From the NCBI GenBank assembly GCA_040779345.1, contig JBFONU010000004.1, positions 186,001 through 250,000 on the forward strand: a DNA stretch of 64,000 bases, in the 5' to 3' direction. This DNA comes from Thalassotalea_H sp040779345 (GTDB lineage: Bacteria; Pseudomonadota; Gammaproteobacteria; Enterobacterales; Alteromonadaceae). The notes beneath the pieces are model-generated. The model was not told the origin of the DNA and made no database searches. It was given only the letters and a program-made list of their open reading frames with translations. The translations under genes and the position numbers were made by a program. Position 1 is the first letter of the stretch. Each line of letters opens with the position of its first letter. Below are positions 44,860-53,482 of this stretch, piece after piece.

Positions 44860-45828
44860 ATGCAAAGACTTGCCCCAGCTTTACGTGAAGATAATGTTCC
44901 TTTAGATCTAATTTCTCTGATAAAAACCATCTTAGCGGCGACAAAAGAAATTTCATTTCGCGTTAGTCAGGCGCAATTAGGCGGCTTAATGGGCTCAACC
45001 TTAGATGAAAACATTCAAGGGGAAGTGCAAAAGAAATTAGATGTAGTTGCCAATGAGCTATTCAAAGATATTTTATTAGAATCTGGCTTTGTCAAAGCGA
45101 TTTCCTCAGAAGAAGAAGACACTTCTGTCGCGGGTGAACAAAATGGTAAATTTATTGTTTCATTTGACCCGTTAGATGGCAGCTCTAACATTGATATTAA
45201 TTCATTGATTGGGACAATTTTCTCAATCCATGAAGCCATTCCAGAAATGGCCGCTGACAACCCAGACCAATTTAAGCAAGCGGGTAATAAGCAAGTCTGT
45301 TCAGGTTATGTATTGTACGGCCCTTCAACCATGCTAGTCATGACAACGGGTAAAGGGACGCATTTTTATGTGCTCGATAGAACGCACGGTGGTTATTTAT
45401 TAGTTGAGCGTAATGTACAAGTACCACAAGACACTCAAGAGTTTGCGATTAATATGTCTAACCAACGTTTTTGGCAACAACCTATGCAAAACTATATTAC
45501 TGACTTATTAGCCGGTGATACTGGACCACGTGGCAAAAATTTCAATATGCGTTGGATTGCCGCTATGGTGGGTGATATCCATCGAGTGCTAACTCGCGGC
45601 GGCATCTTTACTTATCCAACTGACAGTAAGAAAGCCGAACAACCTTATAAACTACGTTTAATGTATGAAGCCAATCCAATGAGCTACCTCATTGAACAAG
45701 CTGGCGGGTTAGCCATGACCTCTCAAGGTCGTATTATGGATATTGACCCTACTGACATTCACCAACGCGTGGAAGTGATCATGGGCTCTAAAAACGAAGT
45801 TGAAGCGTGTTTGAGTTATTACAAATAG
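44860..45828 (+). CDS. fbp: Fructose-1,6-bisphosphatase class I
   Basis: 322-aa gluconeogenic enzyme. Metal and substrate motifs: SSEEEDTSV (about residue 84), DPLDGSSNIDINSLIGTIFSI (about 107-126, in parts), NFNMRWIAAMVGDIHRVL and the C-terminal LIEQAGGLAMTSQGRIMDI. Full length. A ribosome site (AGGTAAAATA) precedes the ATG; a terminator follows. Confidence 0.98.
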   Translation: MQRLAPALREDNVPLDLISLIKTILAATKEISFRVSQAQLGGLMGSTLDENIQGEVQKKLDVVANELFKDILLESGFVKAISSEEEDTSVAGEQNGKFIVSFDPLDGSSNIDINSLIGTIFSIHEAIPEMAADNPDQFKQAGNKQVCSGYVLYGPSTMLVMTTGKGTHFYVLDRTHGGYLLVERNVQVPQDTQEFAINMSNQRFWQQPMQNYITDLLAGDTGPRGKNFNMRWIAAMVGDIHRVLTRGGIFTYPTDSKKAEQPYKLRLMYEANPMSYLIEQAGGLAMTSQGRIMDIDPTDIHQRVEVIMGSKNEVEACLSYYK

Positions 45829-45873
45829 AAAGTTACTGATTTAATACACTATATTTATTCTTTATATCAATTT

Positions 45874-45904
45874 AAAGCGACTTATATGATAAGTGGCTTT
45901 TTTT
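45874..45904 (+). terminator. Terminator after fbp
   Basis: AAAGCGACTTAT pairs with ATAAGTGGCTTT (one G-T/A mismatch region), followed by a run of seven or more T. It starts about 45 bp after the fbp stop. Confidence 0.8.
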
Positions 45905-45968
45905 TGTGCTCAATATTTTGTTAAAATATCCGCCATTATTTTATTTATTTTCGCTATCAGAGAAATTT

Positions 45969-46889
45969 ATGCCACATTACGTTGTCGGACACAAAATCCC
46001 AGACTCAGATTCAATTTGCTCAGCTATTGCCCTTTCTTATTTAAAAACGACGTTAGGTGAAGAAACTGTCCCTGCTCGTTTAGGTGAGTTATCACCCGAG
46101 ACGTTATTCATTCTTGACCGTTTTGGTTTTGAACAACCAGAGCTTAAAATGAGTTATGCCGGTGAAAGCTTATATATTGTTGACCATTCTGAGCGTACTC
46201 AAGGGCCTGATGACATTGATGACGCCACTATTTTAGGTATTATTGATCATCACAAGTTAGGTGATATCACCACCTCTACCCCCCTAGAAATTTGGGTACG
46301 TCCTGTAGGCTGTACCAATACCATCATTAAAATGATGTATGATTTTCATAACGTTGAAATTCCTAAAAACATTGCGGGTGCAATGATGTGTGCCATTTTA
46401 TCCGACACAGTCGTGTTTAAATCTCCTACTTGTACAACCGCAGATATAAAATGTGTTGAAGCTTTAGCTGAAATTGCCGGCATTGATGATCCAAAAGCAT
46501 TAGGCATGGAAATGTTTGAAGTAAAATCAGCGGTTTTAGGTACGCCAATTCGTGATTTAGTGTTACGTGATTTTAAAGATTTTGACATGAACGGTAACTT
46601 AGTGGGCATTGGTCAATTAGAAGTGATTGATTTAAGCATTTTTGATGAGATGAAAGCAGAACTCGAAGCCGATATTGCAGCACTTAAAGCAGAAGGTAAT
46701 CGCCACAGTGTTTTATTATTATTAACAGACATCATGAAAGAAGGCTCTGAAATGTTAGTGGTCAGTGATAACGCCGATCTCACTGAAAAAGCTTATGGAA
46801 AAGCAACAGTCGATGGAAAAGTATGGCTAGATGGCGTACTTTCACGTAAAAAACAAGTGGTTCCGCCACTACAAGAATCACTCGCGTAA
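45969..46889 (+). CDS. ppaC: Manganese-dependent inorganic pyrophosphatase (DHH family II)
   Basis: 306 aa from ATG 45969, giving the family N-terminus MPHYVVGHKIPDSDSICSA. The upstream in-frame start would add 21 hydrophobic residues not seen in the family. Metal sites are in VGHKIPDSDS, VDHSER, IIDHHKLGD and LSDTVVFKSP. The C-terminal DHHA2 domain contains RKKQVVPP, the substrate-binding motif. It splits pyrophosphate to phosphate in the cytoplasm. Confidence 0.97.
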   Translation: MPHYVVGHKIPDSDSICSAIALSYLKTTLGEETVPARLGELSPETLFILDRFGFEQPELKMSYAGESLYIVDHSERTQGPDDIDDATILGIIDHHKLGDITTSTPLEIWVRPVGCTNTIIKMMYDFHNVEIPKNIAGAMMCAILSDTVVFKSPTCTTADIKCVEALAEIAGIDDPKALGMEMFEVKSAVLGTPIRDLVLRDFKDFDMNGNLVGIGQLEVIDLSIFDEMKAELEADIAALKAEGNRHSVLLLLTDIMKEGSEMLVVSDNADLTEKAYGKATVDGKVWLDGVLSRKKQVVPPLQESLA

Positions 46890-46904
46890 ACAATAAGCTA
46901 ACTC

Positions 46905-46941
46905 GATATTCACAGTAAAGCTCAGCTTTACTGTGAATATC
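46905..46941. repeat. Perfect 18-bp inverted repeat after ppaC
   Basis: GATATTCACAGTAAAGCT (46905-46922), one base, then AGCTTTACTGTGAATATC (46924-46941). It lies 15 bp after the ppaC stop, with no T run. It is probably a transcript-end hairpin, but it is unusually long and perfect, with a one-base centre. Confidence 0.85.
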
Positions 46942-47126
46942 CTTATATAAAGCCAAATAACGTTTACGCTTGCGAGTAGCAGATCAGCCCAACGAAAAAT
47001 ACCTCCTCTTAAAACTACCGTTTTAATAATCCGCTTAATTAGTTGACCATTTTCAAAATTATATCCTAATATAAATGAAATAAACCGTTTGTTTTCATTG
47101 TGTAGTTAGTGATTTCTAAGGAAAAA

Positions 47127-48956
47127 ATGATCGACAGTCAACCTCAAGCCAGTCTTTATGAACGCTTCTTTCACATGTCATCAGACATGTTATGTATTGC
47201 AAATACAGCAGGCTATTTTGAAGTAATTAATCCTTCATTTAGTCGTGTCCTTGGCTACCCTGACCATGAGCTTTTAGCCAACCCCTTTATCGACTTCATT
47301 CACCCAGATGATATCGAAGAGACACTATCAGAAGTTCAAAAAATGATAACGGCTGAACACGCTCGTTTTTTTATCAATCGTTATCGCCATAACAATGGAC
47401 ATTATTTAACTTTTTCTTGGAATGCGTATTTAGACCAAGCAACAGGTCAAATATATGCCATAGCTCAAGATGTAACCGAGCAAATGCAACATAAACGAAA
47501 ATTGCTGCAGCTGAAAAGCGCTTTAGATCAAGAAACAATTCTGGTGGAAACTAACCCTCAAGGGGTCATTACCCGTGTTAATCAAAAATTTTGTAATATT
47601 TCAGGTTATTCCGAAGCTGAGTTAATTGGAAAAACCCATAAAGTGGTTAACTCAGGTCATCACCCAAAAGCGTTTTTTCAACAAATGTGGCAAACAATTT
47701 CGTCTGGAAAAACATGGAAAGGTTTGATCAAAAACCGCAAAAAAAATGGCGATTTTTATTATGTGCAAAGTACCATATTTCCGTTAACTGATCGTGAAAA
47801 TACTATTACCGGTTATTTAGCGATTAGAGAGGATATTACTGAAAAAATTGTCACTGAACTAGAGTTAACCAAAACTTTAGATATATTAACTGAAACAAGT
47901 AATATAGCGAAAGTTGGGGGCTGGGAGCTTAATATTTCAACAAATGAATTAACATGGACAAGTGAAACATTTAAAATACTCGGCGTAACCGAAAAAGACG
48001 GTGAAAAGCCAATATTACCTGAAGGCTTAGAGCTTTTTACCGCTAAAGGTAAAATGATTGTTGAAGCCGCGGTGACAAAAGCAATAGAGTATGGAGAGCC
48101 CTATTCTTTAGAGGTTGAAGCGCAATTGCCTACTGGTGAAAAAAAATGGGTGCACACCACAGGCAAAGCCAATTATAGAAACGGAAAAATAGTAACGCTT
48201 TCCGGCACAATTCAAGATATTCATCAACGTAAACTCACGGAGATGAAATACCAAAAAGAACGGCATAAAAGCATTCAAAATGCGAAATTTGCCGTACTAG
48301 GGGAACTTTCAGCCAGTATCGCTCATGAAATCAATAATCCTTTAGGGGTTATCAGCGGTTATGCTGAATTATTACAAATAATGGGAAGCAGTGCCTCTCC
48401 AGAAAAATTAGCTGAAAAAACGAATGCTATATTAAAATCATGTGACCGAATTTCTCATATTGTTAAGAGTTTACGAAGATTTTCTCGAAGTGATGAAAAA
48501 AGAATTCACGAATTATGTGACTTAGAACATATCGTTAATGATGCCATCACCTTAACGACTCCGAAATTAAAACAAGAGAACATTACCGTAAAATGGGATG
48601 TTAAAGAAAGTCAGTTAATAAGCTGTAATGAAATAGAAATAGAACAAGTAGTGGTTAATTTAATTAATAACGCTATTGATGCTATTAAAGCATTAGAAAA
48701 CAAGTGGATAGAAATAGTAATAGCTAAAAAAGAAGACTCTATCTGTTTAATCATCAAAGACTCTGGCAGCGGTATTGATGAAAAATCAGCGTTAAGAATA
48801 TTTGAGCCGTTTTATACCACAAAAAGTAAAACAGAAGGTACAGGCTTGGGATTATCAATTACAAAAGGCATTATCGATGACCACAATGCTGAAATTATGC
48901 TTGATCATTCCAATGAGCATACCTGTTTTGTCATAGACTTTCCGAAGCCAAAATAG
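47127..48956 (+). CDS. PAS-domain sensor histidine kinase
   Basis: 609 aa; start at ATG 47127 after AAGGA rather than GTG 47109. Three PAS domains (about residues 8-125, 130-255 and 265-375) precede the kinase core. The H-box is SIAHEINNPLG (about 395-405), the N-box VVNLINNAIDAI, the G1 box DSGSGID, and F/G2 FEPFYTTKSKTEGTGLGLS. No membrane helix is seen, so it is cytoplasmic and probably senses redox state, light or a small molecule through PAS. Followed by two receiver genes. Confidence 0.93.
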   Translation: MIDSQPQASLYERFFHMSSDMLCIANTAGYFEVINPSFSRVLGYPDHELLANPFIDFIHPDDIEETLSEVQKMITAEHARFFINRYRHNNGHYLTFSWNAYLDQATGQIYAIAQDVTEQMQHKRKLLQLKSALDQETILVETNPQGVITRVNQKFCNISGYSEAELIGKTHKVVNSGHHPKAFFQQMWQTISSGKTWKGLIKNRKKNGDFYYVQSTIFPLTDRENTITGYLAIREDITEKIVTELELTKTLDILTETSNIAKVGGWELNISTNELTWTSETFKILGVTEKDGEKPILPEGLELFTAKGKMIVEAAVTKAIEYGEPYSLEVEAQLPTGEKKWVHTTGKANYRNGKIVTLSGTIQDIHQRKLTEMKYQKERHKSIQNAKFAVLGELSASIAHEINNPLGVISGYAELLQIMGSSASPEKLAEKTNAILKSCDRISHIVKSLRRFSRSDEKRIHELCDLEHIVNDAITLTTPKLKQENITVKWDVKESQLISCNEIEIEQVVVNLINNAIDAIKALENKWIEIVIAKKEDSICLIIKDSGSGIDEKSALRIFEPFYTTKSKTEGTGLGLSITKGIIDDHNAEIMLDHSNEHTCFVIDFPKPK

Positions 48957-48963
48957 AGTTGAC

Positions 48964-49305
48964 ATGAGTTTTTTGATTGTATATTTAGACGATGAAGAAT
49001 TATTGTGCGATGTGTTCAAGGAGTACCTGCAATCAGATGAACTTAAAATACACACTTTTACCGAAGAAGCTGCAGCGATTAATTACTGCAAAAATAATCC
49101 AGTCGATTTACTCTGCTTGGATTATTCATTAATGCATCAAACCGGTGATGAAGTCGCAGCAATCATCGATAAAAATATCCCGAAAATATTGATCACAGGT
49201 GAATTATCAGTAACTCCTACCTATAATTTCATCAAGATAATAAAAAAGCCCTACCGATTGGCCGAACTCAAAACACATATAACCGATATATTAATGCAGC
49301 ACTAA
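48964..49305 (+). CDS. Stand-alone response-regulator receiver protein
   Basis: 113-aa receiver domain. Acidic pocket at VYLDDEE, phosphoacceptor Asp in LLCLDYSLM, and the conserved Thr/Lys side in LITGELS and IIKKPYRL. No output domain. It lies 7 bp after the PAS kinase and 9 bp before the hybrid protein, so it may act as a phosphate relay or single-domain output of the cluster. Confidence 0.88.
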   Translation: MSFLIVYLDDEELLCDVFKEYLQSDELKIHTFTEEAAAINYCKNNPVDLLCLDYSLMHQTGDEVAAIIDKNIPKILITGELSVTPTYNFIKIIKKPYRLAELKTHITDILMQH

Positions 49306-49314
49306 AATGCGAAG

Positions 49315-50484
49315 GTGGCTAGTTTGAAAAATGCTAACATTGTTGTCATAGATGACGACATTGAAAATGTAAAACTATTAGCGGCAATCCTTGAAACTCA
49401 AGGCCATAGGGTGAGTGCTTCAACAAAACCGCTCGAAATCTTTTCATCGGCTAAGTTATCAATCCCTGATATGTTTATGATTGATATTAATATGCCCGAA
49501 CTTGATGGTTTTTCGTTATGTCAGCAATTAAGATCAGAGCCTCTTTTAAAAGATATTCCTATTATTTTTGTCAGCGGCTCTGATGATTCTACCGAAAAAG
49601 TAAAAGCATTTTCTTTGGGGGCGGTTGATTACATACCCAAGCCATTTGCCATGAACGAACTGATCGCAAGGGTGTCTTCCCACTTAAAAACTTACCGGCT
49701 AGAGTCGCAATTAAAAGAGCAGAATTTACGATTAGAAGAAACGATAAAAGAGTTACAAAGTACCAAAACAATTTTACTCGAATCTGAAAGAATTAATGCG
49801 GTGAGTTTATTTATCAAACAGCTTGCTCATGAGCTAAATACGCCGTTGAGTATTGCGCGAATTGCTAATGATTCAAACAAAGAAAACTTGCAAAAATTAG
49901 ACGAGCAAATTAACCAGAACATCTTATCTAAAAAGATGATCAGTCATTACATACAAACAACGCATGACTCCCAACTTTTAACCGAAAGTAACTTGTTAAA
50001 ATTAATCGCAACCATTGAAAAAATAACCTCCCTTATCGATGAAAGTAACACAGAAAAAGACATAGATACTGTTGTTGATAAGTTTTTGAAGCACACCAAG
50101 CAGCAATACACAGATATTACCATCGATTACTCTTGCGTTAAGCGCAGAAAAATAAGCGTTAATGAAAAATTATTTCTAGAAATTTTAAAAATAATGTTTG
50201 AAGAGTTAGGAATAAATAATAAAGTAGTGGCAGAAACACCCCATTACTTTATTAATATCATTGAAGAAAATGAGCATTGTATTTTTAGAATGGGTAATAT
50301 TACCTTGCCAAACAGCTCCTTGCCCTTAAAAGAGCAAACTCAAGGCTTTGATAAAGATGGGATCAAACAGCTAGGTTATAAAATAGTAAAAATGATTTGT
50401 GTGAGCTATGACTATGAACTGTTAACAAGTCGCGCTGGCGATTTCACAATTAAAATTCCAAACAGTCAGGTTAGTTTAGCCTAG
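49315..50484 (+). CDS. Receiver-domain protein with a degenerate histidine-kinase module
   Basis: 389 aa from GTG 49315 (TTG at 49324 is an alternative with better ribosome spacing). The N-terminal receiver is complete: VVIDDDIEN, phospho-Asp in MIDINMPELDG, FVSGSDD and YIPKPF. A coiled coil joins it to a helical segment LAHELNTPLSIARIAND resembling an H-box. The C-terminal region lacks recognisable N, G1 and G2 boxes, so it is unlikely to bind ATP as a kinase. It may act as a phosphotransfer or binding protein. Confidence 0.8.
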   Translation: MASLKNANIVVIDDDIENVKLLAAILETQGHRVSASTKPLEIFSSAKLSIPDMFMIDINMPELDGFSLCQQLRSEPLLKDIPIIFVSGSDDSTEKVKAFSLGAVDYIPKPFAMNELIARVSSHLKTYRLESQLKEQNLRLEETIKELQSTKTILLESERINAVSLFIKQLAHELNTPLSIARIANDSNKENLQKLDEQINQNILSKKMISHYIQTTHDSQLLTESNLLKLIATIEKITSLIDESNTEKDIDTVVDKFLKHTKQQYTDITIDYSCVKRRKISVNEKLFLEILKIMFEELGINNKVVAETPHYFINIIEENEHCIFRMGNITLPNSSLPLKEQTQGFDKDGIKQLGYKIVKMICVSYDYELLTSRAGDFTIKIPNSQVSLA

Positions 50485-50501
50485 TTTATATATGGATAAG
50501 A

Positions 50502-51044
50502 ATGAAAATAGCTAACTCTCAGCGATTATCGTATCGCTTAATGGACTCAAATGACGAAGAGTTATTATTCCAACTCGACCAAGATCCCGCCGTGATGAAA
50601 TATATCTCTAATGGTGAAATATCTACTCGTGAAAAAATTAACAACGTCTTTATTCCTCGCATGCAAGCCTATAGAGATTTAAAAAAAGGCTGGGGGTTAT
50701 GGCAAGTTAACATCAGCGCAACGGATGAATATATTGGTTGGGTACTTGTTAGACCTATGTATTTTTTTTCAGAAAACCCAGAATTTGATAACCTAGAGCT
50801 AGGTTGGCGTTTTTTTCAATCGTCATGGGGAAAAGGTTATGCTTCTGAAGCAGCACTACATATAAAGAATATCTTAGCTGCTAATAAACAATATCAAGCG
50901 TTCAGCGCCATTGCTGATGAGAATAACTTAGGCTCTATTGGTGTAATGAAAAATATTGGCATGAGCTATGTAAAAACCTACCGCCATATCGACCCGCTTT
51001 TTGAATGCGACGTTGCTTATTACCAAGTTAAAAATGTCAGCTAA
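50502..51044 (+). CDS. GNAT acetyltransferase, RimJ/RimL-like
   Basis: 180-aa acyltransferase. RLSYRLMDSNDEELLFQL begins the fold, and the acetyl-CoA site is in LELGWRFFQSSWGKGYASEA (about residues 108-127, split here). ENNLGSIGVMKNIGM matches RimJ/RimL-type N-terminal or small-molecule acetyltransferases. The substrate is unknown. Confidence 0.88.
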   Translation: MKIANSQRLSYRLMDSNDEELLFQLDQDPAVMKYISNGEISTREKINNVFIPRMQAYRDLKKGWGLWQVNISATDEYIGWVLVRPMYFFSENPEFDNLELGWRFFQSSWGKGYASEAALHIKNILAANKQYQAFSAIADENNLGSIGVMKNIGMSYVKTYRHIDPLFECDVAYYQVKNVS

Positions 51045-51228
51045 TTTCTTCCTATCATCTTTAACGCGTTTATCTTCACTATGGCCAAATAACCTCATCA
51101 TACTGCCCCTTTAAATAACTAAAACAAGGCATATGCCAAATAAAACACTTTTTTTGTAATGAATTCAATAAATAGTGTACTAAGCCAATAGTTAATCAGT
51201 TTATTGTTATAAAAAGGAAAGACATACC

Positions 51229-52158
51229 ATGGAGCTAGTTGTTACTAACATCCAAAAACATTATGCCAATGTCACCGCAATCAAAGATCTTTCATTTGAG
51301 GTGAATCAAGGAGAAATTTTTGCGCTTTTAGGCCCTAATGGCGCGGGAAAGTCATCGTTAGTAAGAATGTTAACAGGCTTTACCCAACCTGACAGTGGGG
51401 AAATATCGCTATCGATTGATGGTCAAAATTACAGCTCAATACCTTCGTATACCTTAGGTTACTTACCAGAAGATCGCGGTTTGTATCCAGAAAAAACCGT
51501 CATTAAAAACCTTATTTATTTTGCCCAATTAAACGGTGTTGATAAACAAACAGCGCTTGAACAAGCTAACTATTGGTTAGAACGCTTTGATTTACTCGAT
51601 CGCATTGATGCTCAATTAAAAACCCTATCAAAAGGCAATCAACAAAAAGTACAACTGATCACCGCGGTTATTCATCAACCCAAATGGGTGATTTTAGACG
51701 AACCCTTTTCAGGACTTGATCCGATTAACCAAGAAAAAGTGGTGGTATTTTTATCCGAGCTTAAGGCGAAAGGAATGACCGTTATTTTAAGTGCGCATCA
51801 AATGGCCATGGTAGAAAAGTTAGCCGATAGAATGTTATTAATGAACTTAGGTGAAGCAGTGCTATACGGCAATCTAGAAGAAATTCAGCAACAAGTGGGC
51901 AGCACAACACAATTAACTGTTCAGTTTGACCATGATATTAACACTGAGCAAGTCTCAGCATTATTTAATGATACCGAGCACAGTATAACTCACGACAATA
52001 CCCTTGAAATAAACGTATCAACAGAGCAATCAATTAATGCCGTATTAAGTAAAGTTACTGAGCTAGGCAATTTAGTAGCACTACACAGTAAAAAAATGGA
52101 CTTACACCAACTTTACTTAAATGCCATTGAAGATCACGGAGCAACCTCTCATGAATAA
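51229..52158 (+). CDS. ABC transporter ATP-binding protein, NatA-like
   Basis: 309-aa ATPase. Walker A GPNGAGKSSL (about residues 36-45), signature TLSKGNQQKVQ, Walker B WVILDEPFSGLDP, H-loop LSAHQM. Its C-terminal extension (about 220-309) is typical of NatA-type exporters. It is coupled to the permease, which starts within its last codons (8-bp overlap). Confidence 0.92.
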   Translation: MELVVTNIQKHYANVTAIKDLSFEVNQGEIFALLGPNGAGKSSLVRMLTGFTQPDSGEISLSIDGQNYSSIPSYTLGYLPEDRGLYPEKTVIKNLIYFAQLNGVDKQTALEQANYWLERFDLLDRIDAQLKTLSKGNQQKVQLITAVIHQPKWVILDEPFSGLDPINQEKVVVFLSELKAKGMTVILSAHQMAMVEKLADRMLLMNLGEAVLYGNLEEIQQQVGSTTQLTVQFDHDINTEQVSALFNDTEHSITHDNTLEINVSTEQSINAVLSKVTELGNLVALHSKKMDLHQLYLNAIEDHGATSHE

Positions 52159-53356
52159 AATCAGCACAAAGCAACAAGTTTGGCTAGTAACGTCATGGGA
52201 GTTCATGCATTTTTTTAAATGGAAGCAAGAGCTTATATCAAAACTATTACTCGTTGGGTTTGCGTTAATTGTGATGTTATGGCAATACATTAAAGATGAC
52301 CAATTAACGGTATATAAAGTCGCTGTACCTGCCAGCATGGCCCAGCTGAAAAACAGTGAAAGCTTCGAGTTTAACGTGAGTGACAGCACCATTGATGAAT
52401 TGAAACAGAGATTAAATGAGGAAGAGAGTCTCGATGCCATTTTAACTGAAGCTCCCACTCAAAATGATGTTAAACAAGTGGTGATCTACAGTAAAGACAA
52501 GCAAAAATGGCTGGCTGACTTAACTCAAACCTTACAACAACAATACACCTTGCAATACGCCAGTAGTTTAGGTTTAGCGCAAGAGCAATTAACGGTTTTA
52601 AACCAAGCAGCAAAATTTGAAAATAAATATTTAGACAGCAGCATCAAATCAGATAATAGCCCAGCTAAAGCCACGGCAATCGCAATGATCGTGATTTTGG
52701 CTGTTGGAATTTTCACTTCTTTTGGTCAGCTATTTGTCAGTGTTACCGGAGAAAAGCAGCAACGCGTGACTGAACAACTCTATGCTTGTATCTCACCTCA
52801 AACTTGGATTGATGGCAAAATTTTAGGACAAATGCTACATGCGATTAAAGCGATGATCACTATGATGATCACGGCGATGTTAGGGTATGCATTTATGTCA
52901 GTCGTTATTGATGGCCAAGCACTTGATTTTTCAATGATTGACTGGTCGATTCTTCCTTGGCTTATCCCTTTTGCTTTGGCTGGTGTCTATTTATGCACGG
53001 CTTTTATGGCCGCAATTGCCGCAGCTATTGACGATCCTAATCACAGTGCTAAAACCAGTATTATGCTGTTACCTCTACTACCGATGCTGTTAGCATTTTT
53101 AACCATGGACGGCCCTTCGGGTTGGGCACTGACATTCCTGAGCTTTTTCCCTGTTACCGCTTTTGCCGCAATGCCAGTTAAAATGTCACTCATTGATGTC
53201 CCTCTATGGCAACCAATATTGTCATTATCATTAACCGTTTTAGTCTGTTTGTGGTTTAGAAAATCGGCAGGAAAACTATTTAAAATGGGCATGACCATGT
53301 ACGGTAAAGAGCCTAGCTTTAAAGACATGATGCGCTGGATGCTAAAAGCCAATTAA
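52151..53356 (+). CDS. ABC-2 type transporter permease, NatB-like
   Basis: 401 aa from ATG 52151 (the longer frame upstream lies inside the ATPase gene). One N-terminal helix (about residues 25-45), a large extracytoplasmic loop (about 46-185) and five further helices from about 190 to the end fit the ABC-2/NatB layout. Together with the ATPase it forms an exporter, perhaps for sodium or an amphipathic compound. Confidence 0.9.
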   Translation: MNKISTKQQVWLVTSWEFMHFFKWKQELISKLLLVGFALIVMLWQYIKDDQLTVYKVAVPASMAQLKNSESFEFNVSDSTIDELKQRLNEEESLDAILTEAPTQNDVKQVVIYSKDKQKWLADLTQTLQQQYTLQYASSLGLAQEQLTVLNQAAKFENKYLDSSIKSDNSPAKATAIAMIVILAVGIFTSFGQLFVSVTGEKQQRVTEQLYACISPQTWIDGKILGQMLHAIKAMITMMITAMLGYAFMSVVIDGQALDFSMIDWSILPWLIPFALAGVYLCTAFMAAIAAAIDDPNHSAKTSIMLLPLLPMLLAFLTMDGPSGWALTFLSFFPVTAFAAMPVKMSLIDVPLWQPILSLSLTVLVCLWFRKSAGKLFKMGMTMYGKEPSFKDMMRWMLKAN

Positions 53357-53378
53357 CACTGTATACAGTGTTAATAAT

Positions 53379-53404
53379 AAAGCCGCGTTATCGCGGCTTT
53401 TTTT
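53379..53404 (+). terminator. Terminator after the ABC exporter
   Basis: AAAGCCGCG (53379-53387), loop TTAT, CGCGGCTTT (53392-53400) and TTTT. Confidence 0.9.
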
Positions 53405-53482
53405 ACGCTGAAAAACACTGGATAAATAAACAGTTTGCATTTATGCTAGACATATTAGTCAACATACACTTCCCTTTTGCTT

